In this document: piece after piece, positions 31,377 through 40,500 of the stretch
Position numbering within the stretch: the first letter of the stretch is position 1
Layout of the letters: every line of letters begins with the position of its first letter
NCBI GenBank assembly: GCA_012729755.1
Contig: JAAYCN010000077.1
Location: 1-45,289, forward strand
From: Chloroflexota bacterium
GTDB taxonomy: Bacteria; Chloroflexota; Anaerolineae; Anaerolineales; Anaerolineaceae
Direction: 5' to 3'
DNA length: 45,289 nucleotides
Position numbers and translations under genes: made by a program
Notes under the pieces: generated by a model
What the model was told of the DNA's origin: nothing
The model's database searches: none
What the model saw: the letters and a program-made list of their open reading frames with translations, nothing else

Positions 31377-32741
31377 ATGGACCTTTTCGATTATCAGATG
31401 GACGAACAATTGATCAGCGAAGCGCCGCTGGCAGCGCGAATGAGGCCGCAGACTTTGGATGATATTGCAGGTCAAAACCATATCCTTGGGCCGGGCTCTT
31501 TGCTGCGCAGGGCGATCCAGGCTGACAGGCTTTTCAGCTCGATTATTCTTTATGGCCCGCCCGGCACGGGCAAGACGACCCTGGCGCGGGTGATTGCCAA
31601 TACGACCCAAGCCCATTTTGAAAATCTCAGCGCGGTATTGGCTGGTGTCGCAGACCTGCGTAAGGTGATTGACGCGGCGACCGAACGGCGCCGTTTGTAC
31701 CGCAAGCGCACGATTCTTTTCATTGACGAAGTCCACCGCTGGAATAAAGCCCAGCAGGACGCGCTCTTGCCTCATGTGGAGAGCGGTCTGTTTACTCTGA
31801 TTGGCGCGACCACCCAGAACCCTTATTTTGATGTGATCAAAGCTCTCGTCAGCCGATCGCGCATTTTTGAACTCAAGCCTTTACGCGAAGAAGACATTCT
31901 GATTCTCTTAAAAAAGGCTTTGACCGACACGGTCAATGGGTTTGGAAAACGCGCCATTCGGGCTGATGAAGAAGCTCTTCTGCATCTCGCGCGCGTTGCC
32001 GGCGGTGACGCACGAAACGCCTTAAACGCGCTTGAACTGGCTGTGGAAACGACCCCCAGCGAAGACGCGGTGACGCATATCACACTTGAAGTCGCGCAGG
32101 AGTCAATCCAAAAACGCGCGGTTATGTACGATAAAACCGATGACCAGCATTATGACACAATCTCAGCTTTTATCAAATCGGTGAGAGGTTCTGACCCTGA
32201 CGCGGCATTGTATTGGATGACCAAGATGCTGCAAGCCGGGGAAGACCCGCGTTTTGTCCTGAGGCGCTTGATCATTCTGGCCAGCGAAGATATCGGCATG
32301 GCTGATCCGAACGCCATTTTGGTTGTTAACGCCGCCGCGCAAAATTTTGAATATATCGGCATGCCTGAAGGCTGGTACCCGATCGCTCAAGCCGTTATCT
32401 ATCTGGCTACCGCGCCAAAGTCAAACTCTGTCGGAGCTTTTTGGGCGGTGCAGGAAGAAATCGCTCAGAATGGCGCGCGCGCTGTGCCGATCCACCTGAT
32501 GGATGACAATCGCGACGCTAAGGGGTTTGGGCATGGCGAGGGTTATCTGTATCCGCACTCATTTGATGGCCATTGGGTCGGACAGCAATATCTGCCTGAC
32601 GGGTTGGTCGGCAAGCAGTTTTATCACCCCTCCCACGAAGGGTTTGAAGCCCAGGTTGCGGAGCGGCTGAAAGCCTGGCGTGATAAACAAAGCAAAGCGC
32701 TGAGTAAGGCCAGCGCTGAAAGCGGAACAGGTAAAGAATAA
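31377..32741 (+). CDS. rarA: Replication-associated recombination ATPase RarA (MgsA)
   Basis: A 454-residue AAA+ ATPase. The opening [26 protein letters not shown] is diagnostic of RarA/MgsA/WRNIP1. Walker A GPPGTGKT (60-67), Walker [10 protein letters not shown] (113-121) and sensor-1 GATTQNP are intact; the C-terminal part has the [22 protein letters not shown] and [10 protein letters not shown] blocks of the clamp-loader-like tetramer domain. RarA works at stalled replication forks. The ATG follows an extended -10 box by seven bases, so translation may be leaderless. It borders the AT-rich island on its right. Confidence 0.95.
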   Translation: MDLFDYQMDEQLISEAPLAARMRPQTLDDIAGQNHILGPGSLLRRAIQADRLFSSIILYGPPGTGKTTLARVIANTTQAHFENLSAVLAGVADLRKVIDAATERRRLYRKRTILFIDEVHRWNKAQQDALLPHVESGLFTLIGATTQNPYFDVIKALVSRSRIFELKPLREEDILILLKKALTDTVNGFGKRAIRADEEALLHLARVAGGDARNALNALELAVETTPSEDAVTHITLEVAQESIQKRAVMYDKTDDQHYDTISAFIKSVRGSDPDAALYWMTKMLQAGEDPRFVLRRLIILASEDIGMADPNAILVVNAAAQNFEYIGMPEGWYPIAQAVIYLATAPKSNSVGAFWAVQEEIAQNGARAVPIHLMDDNRDAKGFGHGEGYLYPHSFDGHWVGQQYLPDGLVGKQFYHPSHEGFEAQVAERLKAWRDKQSKALSKASAESGTGKE

Positions 32742-33100
32742 GCGTCGCTTACAGTATTTGGTGTTTTATCAATGTGCAGCCTGTGTCTTCGGCTCATACA
32801 CCAGTGGGGAGGGTCGGGCCTGCAAGGGCGCAACAAGAAGAGGTTCTAATATCGGCAGGCGACACGAAGTTCAGCGGGCACAATGAACCACCCTCTTCAG
32901 TCTCGCTGCGCTCTATCCTAATTACCCCCAACTCTTCCCAGCCAATGCAAATTCAGTAGAAACACAATGAAAATCACTGTTGAGTTTCGCTCCGTTTACC
33001 AGCTTCTCTTATGGAGAGAACTAAGTTCCAATTTGTTTGCCCATACCAGCTTTGAGTGATTGACTCACCAGCGCCTCCATGATATTATTTTTCGGCGTTC
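32742..33100. other. Intergenic region before tRNA-Glu
   Basis: About 360 bp with no convincing gene. The short open frame near 32774-32959 has no ribosome site and a composition unlike a protein. No clear terminator of rarA or promoter of the tRNA is visible; TTGAGTTTCGCTCC near 32980 is not a strong -35 match. Confidence 0.4.
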
Positions 33101-33173
33101 GCCCCCATCGTCTAGCGGCCCAGGACGTGGCCCTCTCAAGGCCAAAACCAGGATTCGAATTCCTGTGGGGGCA
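33101..33173 (+). tRNA. tRNA-Glu (anticodon CTC)
   Basis: A 73-base tRNA gene. The acceptor stem GCCCCCA (33101-33107) pairs with TGGGGGC (33166-33172) with discriminator A. The anticodon stem TGGCC/GGCCA holds the loop CTCTCAA with anticodon CTC, reading GAG. The T arm CAGGA-TTCGAAT-TCCTG is complete. No CCA is encoded; a short T run follows. Confidence 0.95.
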
Positions 33174-33209
33174 CTTTTTATTTAACGGTTTATCGATAAG
33201 GGCAGACTC

Positions 33210-34289
33210 ATGACCGAAACCGAATACTCAATTAAATACCCGCGTTTCGTTTTCAAACGCAAACTGTTAATTGTTGCGCTTAAAGTGATTCTCAAGGTGC
33301 TTTCACGCACAAAAATTCTCGGAATTGAAAATGTTCCCAAGGCTGGCCCGGTGATCCTGGCAGGCAATCATGTCGGCCCGGTTGAGGCGGCATTAGTCGC
33401 TGGCGCCAGCCCGCGTCTGACTGAGTTCTTCGCCGCCGGAGACCTGCCCCTTGACCCACAAACTAAGTTTGCCTCCGACAGCTATGGGTTTATCCCGGTC
33501 AATCGCGGCAATCTCGACCGCCTGTCGCTGAGGAGGGCGCTGGATGTGTTAGCTCAAGATGGCGTTTTGGCGATCTTCCCTGAGGGCGGCACCTGGGAAC
33601 CCACGCGCATGCCTGCCCAGCTCGGTGTCGCCTTGCTCAGCCAACGCGCAAACGCCCCGGTCGTTCCGGTCGGCCTCAGCGGCGTTTATCAGTCTATGGG
33701 CAAAGCTTTTAAGCTTAAGCGTCCGAAAATGACCGTGCGGTTTGGCCAGCCTATCCCTCCTTTTGTTTCAGAGGCTTCTGGTCAAGAACTTAAAGAGGCT
33801 TTACAAGCGCACGCTGATTATGTGTTAAAACAAATCTACGCGCTCATTGACCCGGCTGATATTGAGCGTTTTCCGGCCAGTGTGAATTATGATTTTGCCT
33901 ATTGGCCGACAGGGTCAGATGAGCAAGCCGATGGTCTACCGATTGAAGGCGGCAAAGACCTTTCGCGCATGCTGCTCTCGGATATCGTCCTTGAGTCGTT
34001 CCGCCTCAATCTGCGCATGCCGGTTGACGCTCTTTATGGCTCCAATAAGCCAGTCGCCAGAAGCGCTTTTCTTAAGGCGCTTGACTCTATCCTCGAGTTG
34101 CTCGCGCGGAACCCAGGCTTTTTAAGCTATCGGTTTGGTCACGAGGTGGCTGACCGACAGGTGGCAGCCATTCACAGCCTGCACAGATTGTTGACAGACG
34201 ACGGAGTGGTTAAAGTCAGGTTGACTTCTGATGCTCTCTTTAGAGACGGGCATCATGAAGCTGGAGGACGTGATTATCGGTTTGTTTAG
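33210..34289 (+). CDS. plsC: 1-acyl-sn-glycerol-3-phosphate acyltransferase-like (PlsC family)
   Basis: A 359-residue acyltransferase with a PlsC domain in the first ~210 residues: ENVPKAGPVILAGNH (N53, H54), IPVNRGN and AIFPEGGTW (FPEGG at 123-127), then PVVPVGLSGV. The catalytic HxxxxD reads HVGPVE (His54, Glu59), so the usual Asp is replaced by Glu. The last ~150 residues are an extra domain not found in short PlsC enzymes and not recognised. It probably acylates lysophosphatidic acid or a related alcohol at the membrane. AAGGG lies upstream; it ends 3 bp before the convergent recJ stop. Confidence 0.85.
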   Translation: MTETEYSIKYPRFVFKRKLLIVALKVILKVLSRTKILGIENVPKAGPVILAGNHVGPVEAALVAGASPRLTEFFAAGDLPLDPQTKFASDSYGFIPVNRGNLDRLSLRRALDVLAQDGVLAIFPEGGTWEPTRMPAQLGVALLSQRANAPVVPVGLSGVYQSMGKAFKLKRPKMTVRFGQPIPPFVSEASGQELKEALQAHADYVLKQIYALIDPADIERFPASVNYDFAYWPTGSDEQADGLPIEGGKDLSRMLLSDIVLESFRLNLRMPVDALYGSNKPVARSAFLKALDSILELLARNPGFLSYRFGHEVADRQVAAIHSLHRLLTDDGVVKVRLTSDALFRDGHHEAGGRDYRFV

Positions 34290-34292
34290 AGA

Positions 34293-36014
34293 TTATGCAA
34301 CGCTCACCGAAGGCCTGATATCCCTGATGTTCAACTGCATGGTTTGGCGGCCATTCCAAACATTGATGTCAAAATAATAAGCAATGTCGATTTCTTCAGT
34401 CAGATTTTCGAGCTGGTAACCTTGGCCAAAGGCGATCGTGTCCCATTCTCGATTTCCGGTGCGCAGGGTCATTTTCAGATGTTTTCCATCACTGAGCGCG
34501 CGCGGATTGCGCACCTGACAATTGCGGCTGCAGAATAATACGCCGGGGTTCTCGCTGCCGGTGGGCTCAAGCGCGGCGACATCCTCAAGGATACCCGGCA
34601 CATCCTCAGGCCTGACACGTTCCAAGGCGATCTCCCGATCGATTTTCAGCTGCGGTGTCAAATCAATCCCTTCAAGGGCTTTTTGAACATACATGTTGAT
34701 ACGCTCCAGAAAGGTTGGCAGCTTATCATGTCTGATAGTCAAACCCGCGGCGGCCCGATGGCCGCCATAGTGCTCAAGCAGGTCTTCGCAGGTGTCGAGA
34801 GCCTCAACGATATTTAGTTCAGGTATCGACCTGCAGGAAGCTGTCATAGCTTCTTCGCCCAGATGTCCGATGATGGTGGGCCTGTAGATTGTTTCAACCA
34901 CGCGTGAAGCGGCCAATCCAACCACGCCTGGGTTGAAGTCCGGCGCGGCCGCGAAAGCGATCATCCGCTCAGCGCCAGCATCAGCGATCATTTCAAGCGA
35001 TCGCGTCTGGATGTCTTCCATGACTTCTTTCCGGTGTTTGTTATGGCTGTCAAGCTTTTGGGCAAGCATTCCGGCTGTGAGAAGGTCGGTAGCAGTCAGC
35101 AGGTGATAAGCATCGGTGGCTGTCTCCAAACGGCCGGCGGCGTTAAGGCGCGGACCGATGGCAAAGCCGATATCGCCCGAATTGATTTTCTCGAGATGGA
35201 TGCCGGCTACCTGGCACAGCGAAAACAGACCCTGGCGGTTGACCTGACGCATGTTGACCAGTCCGGCTTTGACCAAAACACGATTCTCGTCGGTGAGCGG
35301 GGCCATGTCTGCTACAGTGCCGAGGGCAACCAGATCAAGCCAGTGGTCAGCCTTGACATTTTCGTGGGGGTAGCGCGAGAGGTAAGCCTGTACCAGTTTG
35401 TATGCCAGCCCGACACCGGCGAAATCTTTGTAGGGGTAGACGTCACCGGGCTGTTTTGGGTTGACCACCGCAGAAGCTTCAGGGAGAGTTTCGCCAGGCA
35501 GGTGATGGTCAGTGACAATTACGCGCATACCCAGCGTGTTCGCCAGCCTGACTTCGGCTATTGATTTAATGCCGCAGTCGACGGTGATGATGAGGTGGAT
35601 CCCCTCATCAGCCAGCGTTTTGACCGACTCATTGTTTAAGCTATAGCCCTCGTCAAAGCGGCTTGGAATGTAAACCCGCGCCTCAACACCGATATCCCGC
35701 AAAAATTCGAAGAGCAGCGCGCTTGATGCCACCCCGTCTACATCATAATCACCATAAACAGCGATTTTTTGGCCAGTTTCGATCGCATCGTGGAGCGTTT
35801 CGATGGCCTCTTTCATCCCCTTCAACAGGAACGGGGCGGTTGACCCGCTGGACTGCCCTTTGACGTAAGCCCAGGCAGTTTTGGCGTCTGAAATGCCGCG
35901 GTTAAACAACAACTGCCTTAGCAAGGGCGAGAATTCTCCCAGGGCTTGATTGACTTGCTCAGGGATGGGGGGTGTAATAACCCAGCGTTTGGGAATCGGT
36001 GTGATGGTCGTCAT
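34293..36014 (-). CDS. recJ: Single-stranded-DNA-specific exonuclease RecJ
   Basis: A 573-residue DHH/DHHA1 exonuclease. The DHH motifs are present in order: AVYGDYDVDGVASSALL, TVDCGIKS and VTDHHLPGE, and the DHHA1 part has GGHRAAAGL. A C-terminal OB-type domain follows with LKIDREIALERVRPEDV and LRTGNREWDTIAFGQG. It degrades 5' single-stranded DNA in recombination and repair. Length is normal for RecJ. The ATG at 36014 has AAGG upstream. It converges with the acyltransferase gene with a 3-bp gap. Confidence 0.95.
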   Translation of the reverse strand: MTTITPIPKRWVITPPIPEQVNQALGEFSPLLRQLLFNRGISDAKTAWAYVKGQSSGSTAPFLLKGMKEAIETLHDAIETGQKIAVYGDYDVDGVASSALLFEFLRDIGVEARVYIPSRFDEGYSLNNESVKTLADEGIHLIITVDCGIKSIAEVRLANTLGMRVIVTDHHLPGETLPEASAVVNPKQPGDVYPYKDFAGVGLAYKLVQAYLSRYPHENVKADHWLDLVALGTVADMAPLTDENRVLVKAGLVNMRQVNRQGLFSLCQVAGIHLEKINSGDIGFAIGPRLNAAGRLETATDAYHLLTATDLLTAGMLAQKLDSHNKHRKEVMEDIQTRSLEMIADAGAERMIAFAAAPDFNPGVVGLAASRVVETIYRPTIIGHLGEEAMTASCRSIPELNIVEALDTCEDLLEHYGGHRAAAGLTIRHDKLPTFLERINMYVQKALEGIDLTPQLKIDREIALERVRPEDVPGILEDVAALEPTGSENPGVLFCSRNCQVRNPRALSDGKHLKMTLRTGNREWDTIAFGQGYQLENLTEEIDIAYYFDINVWNGRQTMQLNIRDIRPSVSVA

Positions 36015-36087
36015 ATAACTGCCTTTATTTAGAATTGGTTCAATTGTAACCGCTCGGCTTCAGAGCAATCTCATTTGATTTGATATC

Positions 36088-36252
36088 AGGAGGCTGACCC
36101 AAAAGTCTGGAATTAGAAAAAAATTCGCTAAAAGTGGGGGCAATGTTTTGTTTTACCCTATAAAAAGCAGCGCATTCCCAAAATCATGGCAAAAAAAAAG
36201 ACCTGAAAGTGGGGATGCAAAATCCTGACTTCGGCTTTTGGGTCAGCCTCCT
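36088..36252. mobile_element. MITE-like element with 18-bp perfect terminal inverted repeats
   Basis: AGGAGGCTGACCCAAAAG (36088-36105) is the exact reverse complement of CTTTTGGGTCAGCCTCCT (36235-36252), spanning 165 bp with no gene inside. The interior is AT-rich with two similar AAAGTGGGG blocks. Target duplication is not clear. This fits a non-autonomous insertion element moved by a transposase elsewhere; a long hairpin of another kind is the alternative. It lies between recJ and psuG. Confidence 0.7.
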
Positions 36253-36328
36253 TAATGACTTGTTTTGTGAAAAATAAGATGCGATTGCCCTGGTTTAACC
36301 TTGTCAAATTTGAAGCGAAGCGATGAGA

Positions 36329-36337
36329 TGGTATACA
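36329..36337 (+). promoter_or_regulatory. Extended -10 element just before psuG
   Basis: TGGTATACA (an extended -10; TACAAT overlaps at 36334-36339) ends eight bases before the ATG at 36346; a weak -35, TTGAAG, is at 36310-36315. No ribosome site lies between, so a leaderless transcript is likely. Confidence 0.5.
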
Positions 36338-36345
36338 ATTATGAC

Positions 36346-37311
36346 ATGAACACAAAAACGATCCTTCCCAAACTGCAAAAGAATTTAAAACCGGGCTATA
36401 AACCTTCCGCGGTTGTTGCCCAGGCGAAAGCTGAAAACAAACCGCTGGTGGCTCTTGAGTCAACTGTAATCACGCATGGCCTGCCGTATCCCGAAAATCT
36501 TAAACTGGCGAGAGACATGGAGCGTGTGGTCGCTGAAAACGGCGCGGTTGGCGCGACCATCGCTTTGATGGGCGGTGAGATATTGGTTGGCTTAAGCGAC
36601 GACCAGCTCGAAACGCTTGCCCAGGCGAAGAAAGCCCGCAAAGTCAGCCTGAGAGATTTTGGGGTGGCTCTCGCGCGCGGGGAAATCGGCGGCACGACTG
36701 TGGCCGCTACCATGTTTGTGGCTGAACAGCAGGGAATCCGCGTGTTTGCCACAGGCGGAATCGGCGGCGTGCACCGCGACGCGCCTTTTGACGTCTCAAC
36801 CGACCTGACGCAATTGGGATGCTGCCCGGTGATTGTTGTTTGCGCGGGGGCAAAGTCGATTCTTGACATTCCGGCGACGGCTGAATACCTTGAGACACAA
36901 GGCGTGCCCGTGATTGGGTATCAGACTGATCACTTCCCTGCGTTTTTCTCCCGCGATAGCGGACTGCCTCTCGAAATTCGCGCCGACAGCCCCGAAGAGG
37001 TGGCAGAGATCGCCGAAGCGCACTGGGGATTAGGGCTAAAATCTGGCATCCTCGTCGTTGTGCCTGTGCCCGAAGAACATGCCTCGCCTTATGAGAAGAT
37101 GGAAGCTGTCATCCAGCAGGCGCTCGCTGAAGCCAAGGCGGATGGCATTATGGGCAACAAGATGACCCCCTACCTGCTGGCTAAGGTTAAGGAACTCAGC
37201 GGGGGTGAAAGCCTCGAAGCCAATCTGGCGCTGCTGTTGAATAACGCCAGAGTGGCCGCCCAGATTGCTGCCTGTCTGACGCCCCGGCCGCGACCCAGCC
37301 ATAAGCTGTAA
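36346..37311 (+). CDS. psuG: Pseudouridine-5'-phosphate glycosidase
   Basis: A 321-residue enzyme that splits pseudouridine 5'-phosphate into uracil and ribose 5-phosphate in the salvage direction. The family blocks are full: ALESTVITHGLPYPENL, GATIALMGGEILVGL, KVSLRDFGVALARGEIGGTTVAATM, FATGGIGGVHRDAPFDVSTDL and KSILDIPATAEYLET. The ATG at 36346 is chosen because family identity starts just after and an extended -10 box lies eight bases upstream; longer in-frame starts would put extra residues before it. There is no PsuK kinase next to it. A strong terminator follows. Confidence 0.93.
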   Translation: MNTKTILPKLQKNLKPGYKPSAVVAQAKAENKPLVALESTVITHGLPYPENLKLARDMERVVAENGAVGATIALMGGEILVGLSDDQLETLAQAKKARKVSLRDFGVALARGEIGGTTVAATMFVAEQQGIRVFATGGIGGVHRDAPFDVSTDLTQLGCCPVIVVCAGAKSILDIPATAEYLETQGVPVIGYQTDHFPAFFSRDSGLPLEIRADSPEEVAEIAEAHWGLGLKSGILVVVPVPEEHASPYEKMEAVIQQALAEAKADGIMGNKMTPYLLAKVKELSGGESLEANLALLLNNARVAAQIAACLTPRPRPSHKL

Positions 37312-37338
37312 AGCGTTATTTTTCGATCTTTGAATTTG

Positions 37339-37369
37339 AGCCCAAAGATGTGTCTCTTTGGGCTTTTTT
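37339..37369 (+). terminator. Rho-independent terminator of psuG
   Basis: A ten-bp stem AGCCCAAAGA / TCTTTGGGCT with a six-base loop, followed by six T. It lies 28 bp after the psuG stop. Confidence 0.9.
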
Positions 37370-37515
37370 ATTTGGACCAAAAGGCGGTCGAAAACAGCCC
37401 TGGGCGCAGGATAAGATGTGATCAGCGGGATGAAAGAGAGCCACAAAACGGTGATTGATGATAAACTTTTAGGGCAAGGTTTGACTCACCATTTATCCAT
37501 TTTCGGAGGTTATCA

Positions 37516-40500
37516 ATGAAACGATTCACGGGCATTTTTCAGGCGCTGATGGCATTGGTATTGGCTTTTGGCGTTATTGGAATTATTGGCAATCCACCCA
37601 AGACTGTCAGTGCCAATAATACGCCGCAAACACTTCCATTCTCTCAGAACCGGGCGAATGCGAACCTTATTACAACAAACGATGATTGGTCTGGAGTTCC
37701 TGGAATTGTTGGTTATCTGGGCGACTACGCGCCTTCAACAGCTCCTATCAATATAGATCCTCAGACGCTTCTCGCAGATTATTCCGGTACCACAGTGGAT
37801 GTGATCGAGGGCCAATCGGACGTAGCAATCACTGCTGGGGGAGTGGCAGAATTTGAGGGTATAGCGGACCGTGTGGTAGCTCTGCAAGGCTCGGGATCAG
37901 CAGATGCCCCTCACCTTTTGTTTTATTTGAACACGACTGGTTATCAGAATATTGTCATCAGCTATGACGTCAGAGACATCGATTCGACTGGTGACAATGC
38001 GAAGCAACAAGTTGCTGCCCACTATCGTGTTGGCAATGAGGGGAATTTCACCAACTTGCCAGCTGGGTATATTGAAGATGCAACAGATGGTCCCTCGAAG
38101 ATAAAGACCACCCCGATATCATTAACCCTGCCATCAGATGCTAACAACCAACCTTTGGTGCTGTTTCGCGTAATGACAACCAACGCAACTGGATCGGATG
38201 AGTGGGTTGGGATTGACAATATTTCGGTCACTGGTACTCCCGTAGAAGAGGACCTTGCTCCAACAGTATCGAGCACCATGCCGGCTAATAATGGTACGAT
38301 CACCAAATCTGAGAACATTTCTATTACCTTCAGTGAGCCGGTAAATGTCGCTGAGGGGTGGTATGAAATCTCTTGTGCAACATCGGGGTTACACACCGCG
38401 GATGTTGCAGATACCGATCCGACTTACACCCTTGATCCTATCAACAATTTCGAGGTTGGTGAAAGCTGCACGGTCACCATCTACGCGGACAAGGTGAATG
38501 ACAAAGATTTGGATGATGCTGTTGCCGATTATATGGTTTCTAATTACACCTTTACCTTCAATGTTATTGGGGGTTGCGGTGATCCATTTATACAGGTTTA
38601 TGAATTGCAGGGCACTGGGTCAGCGACGCCATACGTGAACCAAATCGTGACCACCGAAGGCATTGTTGTCGCTGACCTGCAGAATGTGGGCAACAAGCGG
38701 GCTTTCTACATTCACGCCCCGGTTTGGGACGATGACGAGACAACCTCAGATGGGATCATGGTCTACACAGGCACCAACCCGCGCGCGGTTACTGTCGGAG
38801 ATCGTATTCGCATCACGGCGAAAATCGTCGAATTCAGCACTGTTACAGAGCTGACGCCAACTGCGACTGACCCAATAACAGTCTGCAGCAGCGGCAACGC
38901 TGTTGTGGCTAAAGAAGTTACCCTGCCTTGGGCGTCAGCGGATCTCGAGCCCATTGAAGGCATGTTGGTCAAGTTTACTCAAGACCTCTATGTGAATGAT
39001 TATTATCAGTTTGATCAGTATGGTCAGGTTACCTTAGGGTCTTCCAGGCACTTTCAGCCGACAAGCTACATGGAGCCCGGCCCAGATGCTTATAACGCGG
39101 CAAACGCGCTCAAACTGGACGAGATCTCATTGGATGACGGGCAGACTGCTCAGAACCCTGATTATCTGCCGCATATCGCATCCGGCCGATATACGCAGGG
39201 AACCGTTGGTCCGGTGCACATTTTCAGGGGCGGCGACAGCGTCTCTAACCTGCACGCGATTGTCGACTACGTGAGCGGCTGGAGATTCGTGCGTGTGGGA
39301 GAAGCTACGTTTAATCAGAATAATCCAAGAACCATCGCGCCCAGCCTCGTGCCCGGGGAAATCAGGGTTTCATCTATCAACACGTTGAATTTCTTCAAGA
39401 CTCTCAACACTTTCCCGACGCAGAACATTTGCGGCCCAAACAGCGATATGGGCTGCCGCGGCGCAAACAGCGAAGAAGAACAGACGCGGCAAATAGCCAA
39501 GACCGCCGCTGCGGTTGTTGGCATGGACGCGGATGTGATTGGGCTGCTGGAGTTGGAGAATGACCGCCTCGCGATGCTGAATGACTGGGGCGCTGATTAT
39601 GCAATTCGCATGATCGTTGATAAGATGAATGATCTGACTACACCGGGGCTATACAATCACGTGCCGACAGGCGTCATTGGCTCTGACGCGATTAAAGTGG
39701 GTATTGTCTACCGGACTACCAATGTCGAACCGCTGCTTGATGAATTTGGAAAGGTTAAATTCTCATTGCTTACAAGCGCGGTAGACCCGAATTTTGATGA
39801 CAGCCTGCACAGGCCTGCTTTGGCAGTGTCCTTCAGAGATAAGCACACTGACGGAATCTTTACGCTCGCGATCAACCACCTCAAGTCAAAAGGCTGCGGC
39901 AGCGCAAGCGGAAGTGATGCAGATCAACAAGATGGCCAGAGCTGTTGGAACAATGCCCGCACGAAGGGCGCGAATGCTTTGGTTAAGTGGCTTGAGACTG
40001 ATCCCAACGGCAGCGGCTCAAATCTTTTCCTGATCATGGGCGATCTCAACTCTTACGCTAAAGAAGATCCGATTAATGCGATCATTGCCGGACCTGATGG
40101 CGTACTTGATACGGCGGATGATTATCTTGACATGGCTGCCCGCTTTCACGTTCTGCATGAAGAACCCGGGTTGATTAATTACGGTTATGTATATGGAGCC
40201 ATGGCGGGTTCACTGGACTATGCTCTGGCGAATAAACCGCTGGCAAATTATGTTTTAGACGCCAAGGAATGGCATATCAACGCTGATGAAGCTGATGTAA
40301 TTGATTACAACCTGCAGTGGAGCGCCACGGGGTTCAAACCCGCAGATCAGGCTAACCTCTATCAGTCTGACCCCTATCGCTCATCAGATCATGACCCGAT
40401 TCTGGTTTCGCTGCTGTTGAACCACAGTCCGGAAGCCGTTGATGATGAGTATTATGTCGCGACGAATGATGTGTTAACTGTTGAAGCGCCGGGCGTGATG

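Noticed and set aside
32774-32959. A 61-residue plus-strand frame before the tRNA
   Set aside because: No ribosome site, no hydrophobic or motif pattern, and low-complexity composition.
33101-33173. tRNA-Glu as attachment site for the AT-rich island
   Set aside because: It is nearly 2 kb away with rarA between, there is no integrase, and I found no repeat of the tRNA 3' end near the island.
36158-36463. A 101-residue minus-strand frame across the MITE-like element
   Set aside because: It begins inside psuG antisense and ends in the terminal repeat; nothing supports a transposase.
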